In this document: positions 8,655 to 15,304 of the stretch, piece after piece
How the letters are laid out: the number at the start of each line of letters is the position of its first letter
Numbering within the stretch: the first letter of the stretch is position 1
Assembly: GCA_009691765.1 (NCBI GenBank)
Contig: SIAO01000016.1
Coordinates: 1 to 46,397, forward strand
DNA: 46,397 nt
Reading direction: 5' to 3'
Origin: Planctomycetota bacterium
GTDB lineage: Bacteria > Planctomycetota > GCA-002687715
Made by a program: the position numbers and the translations under genes
The notes under the pieces: model-generated
The model's database searches: none
Told to the model about the DNA's origin: nothing
The model's input: only the letters and a program-made list of their open reading frames with translations

Positions 8655-9440
8655 GCCTTGTCCGCGTTGCTGCCGAATAGCGTCAAGAACATCATCCCAA
8701 AGCGCGATCCTCGCCCTGAGAGAAACGCGTGCGGCTTCCTCCGCTTCTGCCCACAAACGGGGCTCGTTGCCACAAAGACGCTCTACGATCTGTCGCGAAA
8801 GGGGGGCATGCTTTTCCTCGTCGCGCCCGATATGGCGCAGCAAATAGTAATGAAACTTCGACCACCGGGCGGGTGCCACCTGCACCAACCTATCGACGAG
8901 GCGGCGAAACATCAGGGGAATCACTTCCTCGCGTCCAAGGCTGAACGCCGCTGCGATGCGATGCACTTGGGAACTGCGGGCTATATCCATCGTAGTCCCC
9001 ACAAACCGTGCCACACCGCGCGGCAGGACTGGCAGCTCAAGCGCTTCGTCCACCGTTTGGCCCGCTCTTAACTGCCTCACGAATGTCTCGATGGGCTCAG
9101 TGTCGGCACCGCATTCCGTCATCGCCTGCATGTACAGCTCGAAGTGCGAGAGATACCCGCCCTCTGGGGCAGCGTCACTTTCTTCATCAAGGACAATCTC
9201 ATTCACGAACCGCCGCGCCTCTGCATCAGCGGTCGGAAGCCACGGGACATCGACGCAAGTCAGGGATCGCTGCAAGGACTTCAACAAGGACTGGAAATCC
9301 CATACGGCGAACACATGCGTGCGCATCAGAATGCGCAGGCTGTTTTCATCACTGACATGCTCGTAGAGTGGATGCTCCCTGACGGCCTCAACGAGGTCGA
9401 CCACATTGATCATCGCCTTACTTGAATCCTTGGTCGTCAT
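8649..9440 (-). CDS. DUF3050 family protein, heme-oxygenase-like fold, cassette-borne
   Basis: The sequence follows the DUF3050 family through its full length: LMRTHVFAVWDFQSLLKSLQ (residues 38-57), the family core around NEIVLDEES (80-88), SHFELYMQAMTECGADT (98-114) and HYYLLRHIGRDEEKHAPLS (197-215). DUF3050 belongs to the heme-oxygenase-like helical bundle group, several members of which are diiron oxidases. Possible metal ligands include E87, H99, E101, H160, H197, D207 and H211, but I cannot assign them. AGGAA sits just upstream of ATG 9440, which lies 37 bases from attC-like site B, while the TAA stop is inside site A. That leader-gene-site layout is exactly that of an integron cassette. 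The substrate is unknown. Confidence 0.8.
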   Translation of the reverse strand: MTTKDSSKAMINVVDLVEAVREHPLYEHVSDENSLRILMRTHVFAVWDFQSLLKSLQRSLTCVDVPWLPTADAEARRFVNEIVLDEESDAAPEGGYLSHFELYMQAMTECGADTEPIETFVRQLRAGQTVDEALELPVLPRGVARFVGTTMDIARSSQVHRIAAAFSLGREEVIPLMFRRLVDRLVQVAPARWSKFHYYLLRHIGRDEEKHAPLSRQIVERLCGNEPRLWAEAEEAARVSLRARIALWDDVLDAIRQQRGQGV

Positions 9441-9476
9441 TGCTCTATTCCTGTGTGGTTGTCACCTGGGTGGCGC

Positions 9477-9535
9477 GTCTAACACTCAGCATCCGCGACG
9501 GCGCACACCGCGTCCGCTGCATGCCGTTGCTAGGC
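9477..9535 (-). other. attC-like site B (59 bases)
   Basis: On the minus strand this 59-base element starts with GCCTAGC (one base from GCCTAAC), continues AACGGCATGCAGCGGACGCG and ends with GTTAGAC, a perfect GTTRRRY box. The outer boxes pair with each other, and the GC-rich interior (GCAGCGGACGCGG against CCGTCGCGGATGC) is an imperfect inverted repeat. Length and layout match environmental integron attC sites. A TAG at 9532-9530 inside the left box ends a short upstream frame. This is the best of the four candidate sites in the block. Confidence 0.6.
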
Positions 9536-9643
9536 GGCGACCAGAGTATGGGAATACCATGACCGGCGCTCCAGCTTTGCCAGGACCGGTGCCCGCGTAA
9601 GGACACCGTCCTCCATCTCATAGCTGGTGTCGAAGACATCCAA
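9530..9643 (-). CDS. Short open frame ending inside attC-like site B
   Basis: A 37-codon frame opens at TTG 9643 (or ATG 9616, 28 codons) and ends at the TAG inside site B. Its product, DVFDTSYEMEDGVLTRAP continuing to TLVAA, is hydrophilic with a plausible amino acid mix. A TAG lies directly upstream in frame, so it is either a very small cassette gene or the tail of a longer gene broken upstream. I recognise no family. The main support is the stop codon position within the recombination-like box. Confidence 0.25.
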   Translation of the reverse strand: MDVFDTSYEMEDGVLTRAPVLAKLERRSWYSHTLVAA

Positions 9644-9886
9644 AGCCCGCTGCTACATAGATCCTCGGTCGAGGTGTCAAACCGCAATCCCGATCTATCG
9701 GGACACCAATTCGCAGTCGTGATGACTACGCCGTGAAGACACCACTGCACCGACATCGCTCCTTGCGTGAGCGCCATGGCCAGCATGGGTGACCGTGTCG
9801 TCAGTTCATGCGCGCATCCGCGACGAACCCAAAGTGCGCTGGACTGATTCAGCAAGAATGATCGTCGTTCGCGCGCAGTGCCATTG
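9644..9886. other. Unassigned spacer with nested inverted repeats
   Basis: No convincing gene is seen. Two adjacent dyads stand out: CCTCGGTCGAGG near 9663-9674, and GGTGTC (9673-9678) pairing with GACACC (9702-9707) around CCCGATCTATCGGG (9689-9702). They lie downstream of the NlpC/P60-like gene on its strand and could fold in its transcript, but no T-run follows, so they are not called as a terminator. An open frame at 9445-9894 on the minus strand runs straight through attC-like site B and looks spurious. Confidence 0.3.
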
Positions 9887-10558
9887 CTATTCAATAAAGC
9901 GCAGTCCGTGCGAAAGACTTGGCCAATACTCGCCGACTTCTGTACTGAATGGTCGCAGGTGCACTCCCGATGGAATCATCACGCCATTCGCATCGACATG
10001 ACTCGGCCCCGTGGAATCGATGACGAGCGGTTTGCCATCGGCAGACTGCGCGCATTCGCCCGTCCACATGATGACATGCGCGATCTTTCCACCGGGCTTA
10101 TCGCAAATAAAGAGCAAGTCGCCCGCACACAATTTCGCCACGAATGCAGCGCAATCTTTGCCGCGTTCAATGCGCGTGTGTGGAGCGAGTCCGCCACGGG
10201 GCGCTCTGGGGCGTTGTGCAAGCGCTTGCGCACCGATCCCACTATTGATGTGGATCCCAACCGCCCAGTTGTAAACCCATGTCGTGAAATTCGAACAGTC
10301 GAGTCCCCGCGTTTGGTGTCCCGCAGGAGACTTGTTGAACGGCCGATCCTGCGGAGGATCCCATGCGGGAATGTGATGGTGCTGATACTCGAATCCGACA
10401 TGCATCATTGCGGCGCCGACGCGCCCTTTGGGCGCATGCTCGGTGATCTCGGGAGCGCTGCTCAGCGCATGGTGAAGTTCAAGCAGAGATGTGGTGAACG
10501 TCGTGGACTGCGCGAGAAGACAAATACAGACGAGCATGTTTACGAAGATGAGTTGCAT
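9887..10558 (-). CDS. Secreted NlpC/P60-like cysteine peptidase
   Basis: ATG 10558 gives a signal-like start (MQLIFVNMLVCICLLAQS); ATG 10609 is also open. The mature protein carries the NlpC/P60 arrangement: catalytic cysteine C88 in GLDCSNFTTWVYN, the AGDLLFI strand (145-151), histidine H161 in KIAHVIMW, and a third polar residue in VIDSTGPSH (D181 or H187). The family hydrolyses peptide bonds in peptidoglycan stems, or related amides. It lies in the minus-strand cassette-like block between sites B and C, about 350 bases from B, so whether it is a cassette of its own is unclear. It ends with SLSHGLRFIE, as many NlpC/P60 proteins of this kind do. Confidence 0.75.
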   Translation of the reverse strand: MQLIFVNMLVCICLLAQSTTFTTSLLELHHALSSAPEITEHAPKGRVGAAMMHVGFEYQHHHIPAWDPPQDRPFNKSPAGHQTRGLDCSNFTTWVYNWAVGIHINSGIGAQALAQRPRAPRGGLAPHTRIERGKDCAAFVAKLCAGDLLFICDKPGGKIAHVIMWTGECAQSADGKPLVIDSTGPSHVDANGVMIPSGVHLRPFSTEVGEYWPSLSHGLRFIE

Positions 10559-10701
10559 GACACTCACATTTGCCAGTCGCAGTGTGAAGCCTATCGCGAT
10601 CTGGAGCATCGTCCATCAAGAGCAACCGCTACGCATGCTCACTTGGAGTGGGGATGTCCAAGCAGGCCTTTCCCGTTTGCGGGCAAATACAGCGCGCTAG
10701 C

Positions 10702-10746
10702 GGCTAACGCTCTTCGCCTCTGCCAACGCCTCGGCGTTGTTCAGGC
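10702..10746 (-). other. attC-like site C (degenerate)
   Basis: On the minus strand, GCCTGAAC (one extra base relative to GCCTAAC) followed by AACGCCGAGGCG begins a 45-base stretch ending in GTTAGCC, one base from GTTRRRY. The TGA of the truncated phosphatase gene falls inside the first box. Each box is imperfect and the interior pairs weakly, so this is a weak candidate supported chiefly by its position and by the same stop-in-box pattern seen at sites A and B. Confidence 0.3.
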
Positions 10747-11061
10747 CTCCGTCAAGCCCGCAGCTTCGACGACCTGCTTCTCGTCGAAGTCCTTGATCTC
10801 GGCGGCGTGCCGGAGGTTGATGACGGTCTTCACGCCACCCTTCTTGGCTTGTGCAAAGTCCTCGGGCTTGGGCTGGCTGCCGAGGAAGACGCCTCCCAGC
10901 GTGTGCATCCGCGTGATCGTGCCGCACTCGTAAGGTTCGAGCTTCTCGGTTGTTATGGCCTTGTGCTCGGCGACCGGGGTGTCCGCCTTCGAGCAGGCCA
11001 TGGCACCCGCGACTACGAGGACGCCGACACCCAACAGCTGAATCGTTTGTCTCATCTTCAT
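10741..11061 (-). CDS. Truncated phosphatase-like lipoprotein (TIGR01244/DSP type), catalytic part missing
   Basis: AAGGAG upstream of ATG 11061 and a hydrophobic start ending GAMACSKAD suggest an exported lipoprotein, though the lipobox is weak. Residues 50-105 (GGVFLGSQPKPEDFAQ, GVKTVINLRHAAEI, FDEKQVVEAAGL) match the N-terminal half of the TIGR01244/beta-lactamase-hydrolase-associated phosphatase fold. The usual continuation, with the P-loop H-C-x-x-G-x-x-R, is absent: the frame stops at 106 residues, exactly at attC-like site C. It is therefore probably inactive as a phosphatase, a gene cut during rearrangement. A very short functional protein cannot be excluded. Confidence 0.6.
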   Translation of the reverse strand: MKMRQTIQLLGVGVLVVAGAMACSKADTPVAEHKAITTEKLEPYECGTITRMHTLGGVFLGSQPKPEDFAQAKKGGVKTVINLRHAAEIKDFDEKQVVEAAGLTEA

Positions 11062-11092
11062 TTCTCCTTGTCGTGTGTTTCGTTGTTGAGCC

Positions 11093-11151
11093 ACTCAACG
11101 CTCCGGTTCAGCGGTGCCGCGCAACGCGTCGGCCATCTGCCAAAGTTGGGC
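11093..11151 (-). other. attC-like site D (59 bases), overlapping hsdM remnant
   Basis: Read on the minus strand, GCCCAAC (11151-11145) fits RYYYAAC and GTTGAGT (11099-11093) fits GTTRRRY, 59 bases end to end, the same length as site B. However, the left half is clearly coding sequence of an HsdM N-terminus, so that box may be a chance match. The right half (GCACCGCTGAACCGGAGC then GTTGAGT) looks like an attC 3' half. The likeliest reading is a junction between hsdM and an attC arm. Confidence 0.35.
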
Positions 11152-11214
11152 TTCGTAGCCGACATTGGCGCCACGATCGTTTGCAGCCGTTGAGTTCTTC
11201 TTCACGGTGGGCAC
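11095..11214 (-). pseudogene. hsdM: hsdM 5' remnant (type I restriction-modification methylase subunit)
   Basis: From GTG 11214 the frame reads VPTVKKNSTAAN then ANVGYEAQLWQMADALRG, the well-conserved start of HsdM proteins. In intact genes this continues with a segment such as [20 protein letters not shown]; here it breaks off after ALRG and ends seven codons later (TAEPER, stop). The frame is open upstream to 11277. No other part of hsdM, hsdS or hsdR is seen in the window. The break coincides with attC-like site D, so recombination there probably removed the rest. Confidence 0.7.
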
Positions 11215-11364
11215 ATGCCATCCAGCGAGAATTGCCGCTCGTTCAGCCATATTTGAACCCGTTCGGTACCGGGCCATTTTCGCCTTTACCCGGGGCGTGA
11301 GCGCACTGTAGGATTCTCACAATCACCGCAGCTGGTATCACCCGCTGGCATCACGGAGCATCCC

Positions 11365-12915
11365 ATGAAACTCATCGCTGTCATTCTCCTCACCCTGCTG
11401 TCGCTGCCGCTCAGTGCGCAGTCCTTCGGCACTCAGCTCTTTGTCTCGGGCCTGATCCGACCGGTGTACGTCTGTTCGCCTCCCGGCGACACGACGCGCG
11501 TCTTCATCATTGAGCAGTTGAACCAACGCATTCGTCTGGTGAAAAACGGAGTGCTCCTTGCGACTGCGTACCTCACCATTCCCACAGCCTCCATCAGCGG
11601 CAATGAACGCGGTGTGCTTGGCATGGCCTTCCACCCGAACTACGCCAGCAATGGATATCTTTATGTGAACTTCACGGACACCGCCGGCAATACACAGATC
11701 ATGCGCTACCAGCGCTCTGCGGCGAATCCGGATCTGGCGGCACCTACCGGCACTTTGCTCTTCGCTGTGACGCAACCCTACTCCAACCACAACGGAGGCA
11801 TGTTGGCCTTCGGGCCTGATGGCTACTTGTGGATCGGCATGGGTGACGGCGGCAGCGCTGGCGACCCGAGTGGCAACGCACAAAATCTGACTGCGCAGCT
11901 CGGCAAACTTCTGCGCATTGATGTGAACACTCCAACCGGTGCGCTGAGCTGGTCGAATCCACCTTCGAACCCCTATTACGGCGCTGTGGTGGGGCATGAC
12001 TCGATCATGCACTACGGCATGCGCAATCCTTGGCGCTTCTCCTTCGATCGTTGGAACGGCGATCTGTGGATTGGCGATGTCGGCCAAAACGCTGCGGAAG
12101 AAATTGATTACCTTGCAGCGGGCACCGCCGGTGGCAAGAACTTCGGTTGGCGCTGCTACGAAGGCAACATGGCCTACAACACAGCAGGCTGCGCCGCCCT
12201 TGCCACCATGACGGCTCCAGTCTATGCCTACGCGCAAGGTCCGAATGGTTACTGCGTCATCGGTGGCTATGTCTATCGCGGTAACGCGATTCCCGGCCTC
12301 AATGGCACATATTTCTTCTCTGACAACTCCAGCAACAAGATCTGGTCGATGCGCAAGAGTGCGACGCCACCCGGCTACACCGCCTTCACCGATCGCACCG
12401 GGCAACTGGATCCGCCTGGGGCAGCAACCATCACCACGGTCTCCTCGTTCGGAGAAGATGCAGACGGCGAGCTGTACATCTGCGATCTCAACGGTGGTGA
12501 AGTGTTCAAGATTGTGCCGGTCGCACCGACCTACGCGGCCACCCTGACGCGCACCACACCGCCAACGATAGGCACCGCAATCAACTTCACGCTCAGCAGC
12601 GCGTCAAATCCGTTCAAGGCCTACGCTTTCGCTTGGTCGATGGACTCTATTCCGGGCATCTCGCTCCCGGACGGGCGCATCATCCCCTTGAACATGGACA
12701 GCGTGTTTGATCTCTCGCTGCAAACCCCCAATGTCCTCTTCCCCAACAACTACGGTTCGCTCAACAATTTCGGTGTTGCCAATGCCAGCGTGTTGCTGCC
12801 GGCCTATCCGCCATTGATAGGGCTCAATCTCAATGGCGCTTTCGTGGTGCTGGACACTACAGCTTTCCTCAACATCGGTCAGATTTCTAATCTGCACACG
12901 ATGACATTGCAATAA
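11365..12915 (+). CDS. Secreted PQQ-dependent sugar dehydrogenase-like protein (GSDH family)
   Basis: A signal peptide (MKLIAVILLTLLSLPLSAQS) is followed by a six-bladed propeller of the soluble glucose/sorbosone dehydrogenase family. Family landmarks are GVLGMAFHPNYASNGYLYVNFT, NHNGG with the likely catalytic H142, GPDGYLWIGMGDGG, YGMRNPWRFSFD, GDVGQNAAEEID and FGEDADGELYICDLNGGEVFKI. About 125 C-terminal residues (from near 392) lie beyond the propeller; they include a segment from SLPDGRIIPLNMDSVFDLS that looks like a module common in secreted planctomycete proteins, perhaps for attachment. CGGAG upstream supports ATG 11365. It probably oxidises aldose sugars outside the cytoplasm if PQQ is available. 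Convergent with the flagellar block. Confidence 0.85.
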   Translation: MKLIAVILLTLLSLPLSAQSFGTQLFVSGLIRPVYVCSPPGDTTRVFIIEQLNQRIRLVKNGVLLATAYLTIPTASISGNERGVLGMAFHPNYASNGYLYVNFTDTAGNTQIMRYQRSAANPDLAAPTGTLLFAVTQPYSNHNGGMLAFGPDGYLWIGMGDGGSAGDPSGNAQNLTAQLGKLLRIDVNTPTGALSWSNPPSNPYYGAVVGHDSIMHYGMRNPWRFSFDRWNGDLWIGDVGQNAAEEIDYLAAGTAGGKNFGWRCYEGNMAYNTAGCAALATMTAPVYAYAQGPNGYCVIGGYVYRGNAIPGLNGTYFFSDNSSNKIWSMRKSATPPGYTAFTDRTGQLDPPGAATITTVSSFGEDADGELYICDLNGGEVFKIVPVAPTYAATLTRTTPPTIGTAINFTLSSASNPFKAYAFAWSMDSIPGISLPDGRIIPLNMDSVFDLSLQTPNVLFPNNYGSLNNFGVANASVLLPAYPPLIGLNLNGAFVVLDTTAFLNIGQISNLHTMTLQ

Positions 12916-12931
12916 GCGCTCGATCGTGCGT

Positions 12932-12959
12932 GCAGCCTTGCACCATCGTGCATGGCTGC
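12932..12959. terminator. Bidirectional terminator-like hairpin between convergent genes
   Basis: GCAGCC and GGCTGC (outer) and TGCAC and GTGCA (inner) form an 11-pair stem with one T-T mismatch around the loop CATC. It lies 17 bases after the sugar dehydrogenase stop and 14 bases past the end of the last flagellar gene. There is no clear T-run on either side, so termination is inferred from position and stem strength. Confidence 0.45.
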
Positions 12960-12972
12960 GCTCCGTGCGTGC

Positions 12973-13443
12973 TCACGCGCCGCCGGCAAAGAGCAACGAT
13001 TCGAAATGCACTCGCGTGACCCGCGCCTCAGCGTGGGGAAACGCTGCGCTCTCAATCACCGACAAGATGCGGCGTTTTAGAGCGAAGCGCTCGCGCGAAC
13101 TCTCGCCCACCGCCTCTGGCGTCATGGTGCCCAAGTCCGTCATCAATGCGTCGCGCACACGCTGTACGCCGTTTTTGTCTAATACTGGAGGCACATTGGC
13201 ATCCAACCCACCGCGGCACTCAAAGACAAGCCCCAGCATCAAACGCGGTGCGCCTGGCCCTTGAAGCTGCACTTCCACCATAGGGAGAGTGATGCGCCCA
13301 TCAGGGCCTTCGAACCAAGCAGGCGTGCCACGCAAACGCTCAAGCCCCGGCGGCAGGGCTTGCTCGCCTTTGCCACCGAGCAACGGAATGGCAACCAATC
13401 CGAGCAGCGCCAAGGCTCCCAACGGCAGGAGCGCTTTCTTCAC
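12973..13443 (-). CDS. FliL-like flagellar basal body protein, second copy
   Basis: The protein has one N-terminal membrane helix (LLPLGALALLGLVAIPLLGG) and a periplasmic domain of FliL size (156 residues). FliL-type features include LPMVEVQLQGPGAPRLMLGLVFE (the central beta-strand) and ALMTDLGTMTPEAVGESSRERFALKRRILSVIESA, followed by a strand ending in VHFESLLFA. It is more diverged than its upstream neighbour. FliL proteins surround the motor near the stators and improve torque. The start is GTG 13443, which overlaps the TGA of the first fliL-like gene (GTGA). It is the last gene of the minus-strand flagellar block. Confidence 0.65.
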   Translation of the reverse strand: MKKALLPLGALALLGLVAIPLLGGKGEQALPPGLERLRGTPAWFEGPDGRITLPMVEVQLQGPGAPRLMLGLVFECRGGLDANVPPVLDKNGVQRVRDALMTDLGTMTPEAVGESSRERFALKRRILSVIESAAFPHAEARVTRVHFESLLFAGGA

Positions 13444-13907
13444 TGGACGTAGAACTCGCGATAGAGAATATCCTCAATGCGCCCGCGCTTGTCCGGGAAC
13501 AACGCTGCTTGCAATTGCGTTTTGATTTCTTCTTTGATGGCGCCGCGGTGCTCAGCCCCTTCGACATCTTCAAAGCCCTTGGCCCCGAAGATGAGATTCA
13601 AGCGATCGGCAATGATGGCCTTGCGCTCTGTGAACAGCAGCTTGGCAGCCAGTATCTCGGGGCCGAGGCGGTACACCACCGTGATGGAGACCTTCACAAA
13701 CAGCTTCGAGCGCGAACCCTTCAGGTTTCCAATAAAGGGCGCAAGATCTTCGTAACGAGTCTCGCCTGTGTAGTAGGTCTCAGTGCCGCGCTGCGTGGTG
13801 TAGTCCGGCGGCGCGTGCGGCACGCCAGCAGATCCGACGACAAAAAATGCAATGGCGGCGATGACTCCAAGTCCGCCGAGACCTGCAACGAAAGGTTTCT
13901 TCTTCAT
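13440..13907 (-). CDS. fliL: FliL-like flagellar basal body protein, first copy
   Basis: This 155-residue protein has an N-terminal membrane helix (GGLGVIAAIAFFVVG) and a C-terminal FliL domain. KLFVKVSITVVYRLG is the main strand, the helical part EHRGAIKEEIKTQLQAALFPDKRGRIEDIL follows, and the ending LYREFYVQ is the characteristic FliL tail. It is anchored in the inner membrane next to the stator ring. ATG 13907 follows a gap of about 190 bases after the MotE-like gene, in which I see no gene or clear promoter. It overlaps the second FliL-like gene, giving a tandem pair that probably arose by duplication. Confidence 0.8.
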   Translation of the reverse strand: MKKKPFVAGLGGLGVIAAIAFFVVGSAGVPHAPPDYTTQRGTETYYTGETRYEDLAPFIGNLKGSRSKLFVKVSITVVYRLGPEILAAKLLFTERKAIIADRLNLIFGAKGFEDVEGAEHRGAIKEEIKTQLQAALFPDKRGRIEDILYREFYVQ

Positions 13908-14096
13908 ACTTCAAGGCGCAACGACTCGCACATGGCCCTGCCCTTTTCGAGCTGCGACCCGTGAGGGGGATCGCGGACACGCAACGACATTGCGCTAACT
14001 CCTGCGCTGTTCATCGACGCGCCGGGATCTGTTCTGAAGAGCTCGTGTTAAGTGAGCACTCTCAAATATGGCGCGCGCGCGCAGAATTGCACTGCG

Positions 14097-14843
14097 TTAC
14101 TTGCTCGCAGGCTTCTCTGTGGCCTTCGGCGCATCCTCGGGAGGCGCGATGGCTTGCATGCGACGCGCAATCTCTGTGGCACGCGGCGTCGGCAGCGCTT
14201 CCAGAAGCTTGCCAGATTTTCGTGGCGTCATCTGCGCGAGGATCTTCGCGGCCGTGTCAGGCCCGAGCGATCCGAGGATGGCGCCTGCGGCTTGCGGTTC
14301 CATCTGTTCGTAGAGTACGGCAGCAGCTTTCAGGTTTTTCATTTCCTGTGCGAGCATGCGATTCGCGCTGAACTCCAGCTCTTCACGCCCCGCCTGGAGA
14401 TCTTTCGCCTTCTCTTCAAGCTGCGAGCCAAGGCCTACAAGTGCGTCCTTTTCCGTTTCCAGCTCGGTCTTCATGCGCGCGAGATCGGTGCGGTGCTTTT
14501 CGACTTCGAGCAAACCTTGTTCGTAGCGCGTGCGCGAATCTTTTACATCGCGCAGCATTTGCTCCAGCTCGGCCGCTTCCATGCCTGCAGGGAGCGGAAA
14601 GAACTCACGGCTCTCAAGGAGCTTCTCACGAGCGCGCCGTTCGCGTTCTTCTTCAGGTGACAGCGGGACTATCTTGACCACCGGTTCGGGGAAGAAACCA
14701 CCGAGCACCGGAACGCGATGCAGCGCACCGTAGGACTCGTCGGTGTCTTTGTGCTGCACCTTCAAGAACACGTGCACCAGTCCCACAAACAGGAGCTGCG
14801 CAACCATGATCACACCGAGGACTTTGAGGGCTTTGTTCAGCAT
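14097..14843 (-). CDS. MotE-like flagellar coiled-coil protein
   Basis: One membrane helix near the start (VLGVIMVAQLLFVGLVHVFL) is followed by a long charged coiled coil (about residues 60-170). A C-terminal helical domain reads AAAVLYEQMEPQAAGAILGSL and TAAKILAQMTPRKSGKLLEAL, matching the MgtE-N-like repeats of MotE/YlxF-type proteins. Family members sit next to fliJ and act in the periplasm, helping MotC fold or supporting the motor. The last 15 residues are a loose AP/KE-rich tail. Its start overlaps the fliJ stop by 7 bases, in keeping with the fliI-fliJ-motE order seen in other flagellar operons. Confidence 0.75.
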   Translation of the reverse strand: MLNKALKVLGVIMVAQLLFVGLVHVFLKVQHKDTDESYGALHRVPVLGGFFPEPVVKIVPLSPEEERERRAREKLLESREFFPLPAGMEAAELEQMLRDVKDSRTRYEQGLLEVEKHRTDLARMKTELETEKDALVGLGSQLEEKAKDLQAGREELEFSANRMLAQEMKNLKAAAVLYEQMEPQAAGAILGSLGPDTAAKILAQMTPRKSGKLLEALPTPRATEIARRMQAIAPPEDAPKATEKPASK

Positions 14844-15304
14844 GGTGTCTTCTCTTCAAGGCGGCGGCGCATATGGCGCACCGAGGCCAATTCGTCCATG
14901 TCAGCCATATCCAGCCGACGCATGTTCTCTTCCCACGACTCTTCGGCACGGCGCCTGAGGACCTCCAGTGATTCTGCCTCTGTGCGCCGCTTTAGGAGTT
15001 CTTCACGCGCCCGTTCGACCTTCAAAGTCCCCGAGGCATGGGCTGCTTCCGCACACTGGTGCGCCTTGTCAGTACGGTTTAAGTCCCCGTGCAGCGCCAA
15101 GAGGAAACGAGGCTCCCATTGGCCTTCCGCGAGACGCTGCGCGATGGCTTCTTCCGCTTGCCGCAACTGCACGCGGCACAACTCACGCGCAACCTCGAGA
15201 GCATCAAGCTCGCCAAGGCTGCGCGCCATAGCCCGCTTCGCGTCCTGCAACACGAGCGCGCGCACATCCAACACCTTTTGAAGTCTGAACTGAAAGCGCT
15301 TCAC
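14837..15304 (-). CDS. fliJ: FliJ, flagellar export chaperone/stalk
   Basis: The 155-residue protein is almost entirely an alpha-helical coiled coil and starts with FQFRLQKVLDVR, the usual FliJ opening. Size and position directly after fliI (ATGA-type overlap at 15301-15304) confirm the call. FliJ is the central stalk of the FliI hexamer, linking it to the FlhA export gate and escorting chaperones. The sequence is otherwise poorly conserved, as expected for this family. Confidence 0.85.
   Translation of the reverse strand: MKRFQFRLQKVLDVRALVLQDAKRAMARSLGELDALEVARELCRVQLRQAEEAIAQRLAEGQWEPRFLLALHGDLNRTDKAHQCAEAAHASGTLKVERAREELLKRRTEAESLEVLRRRAEESWEENMRRLDMADMDELASVRHMRRRLEEKTPC

Noticed and set aside
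9445..9894. 149-codon minus-strand open frame spanning attC-like site B
   Set aside because: It reads through the recombination-like site, has odd composition (many W, R, S, C) and no motif; a short frame ending in the site is more plausible.
11338..12405. 355-codon open frame antisense to the sugar dehydrogenase
   Set aside because: No domain resemblance; the sense gene has a signal peptide and full propeller motifs.
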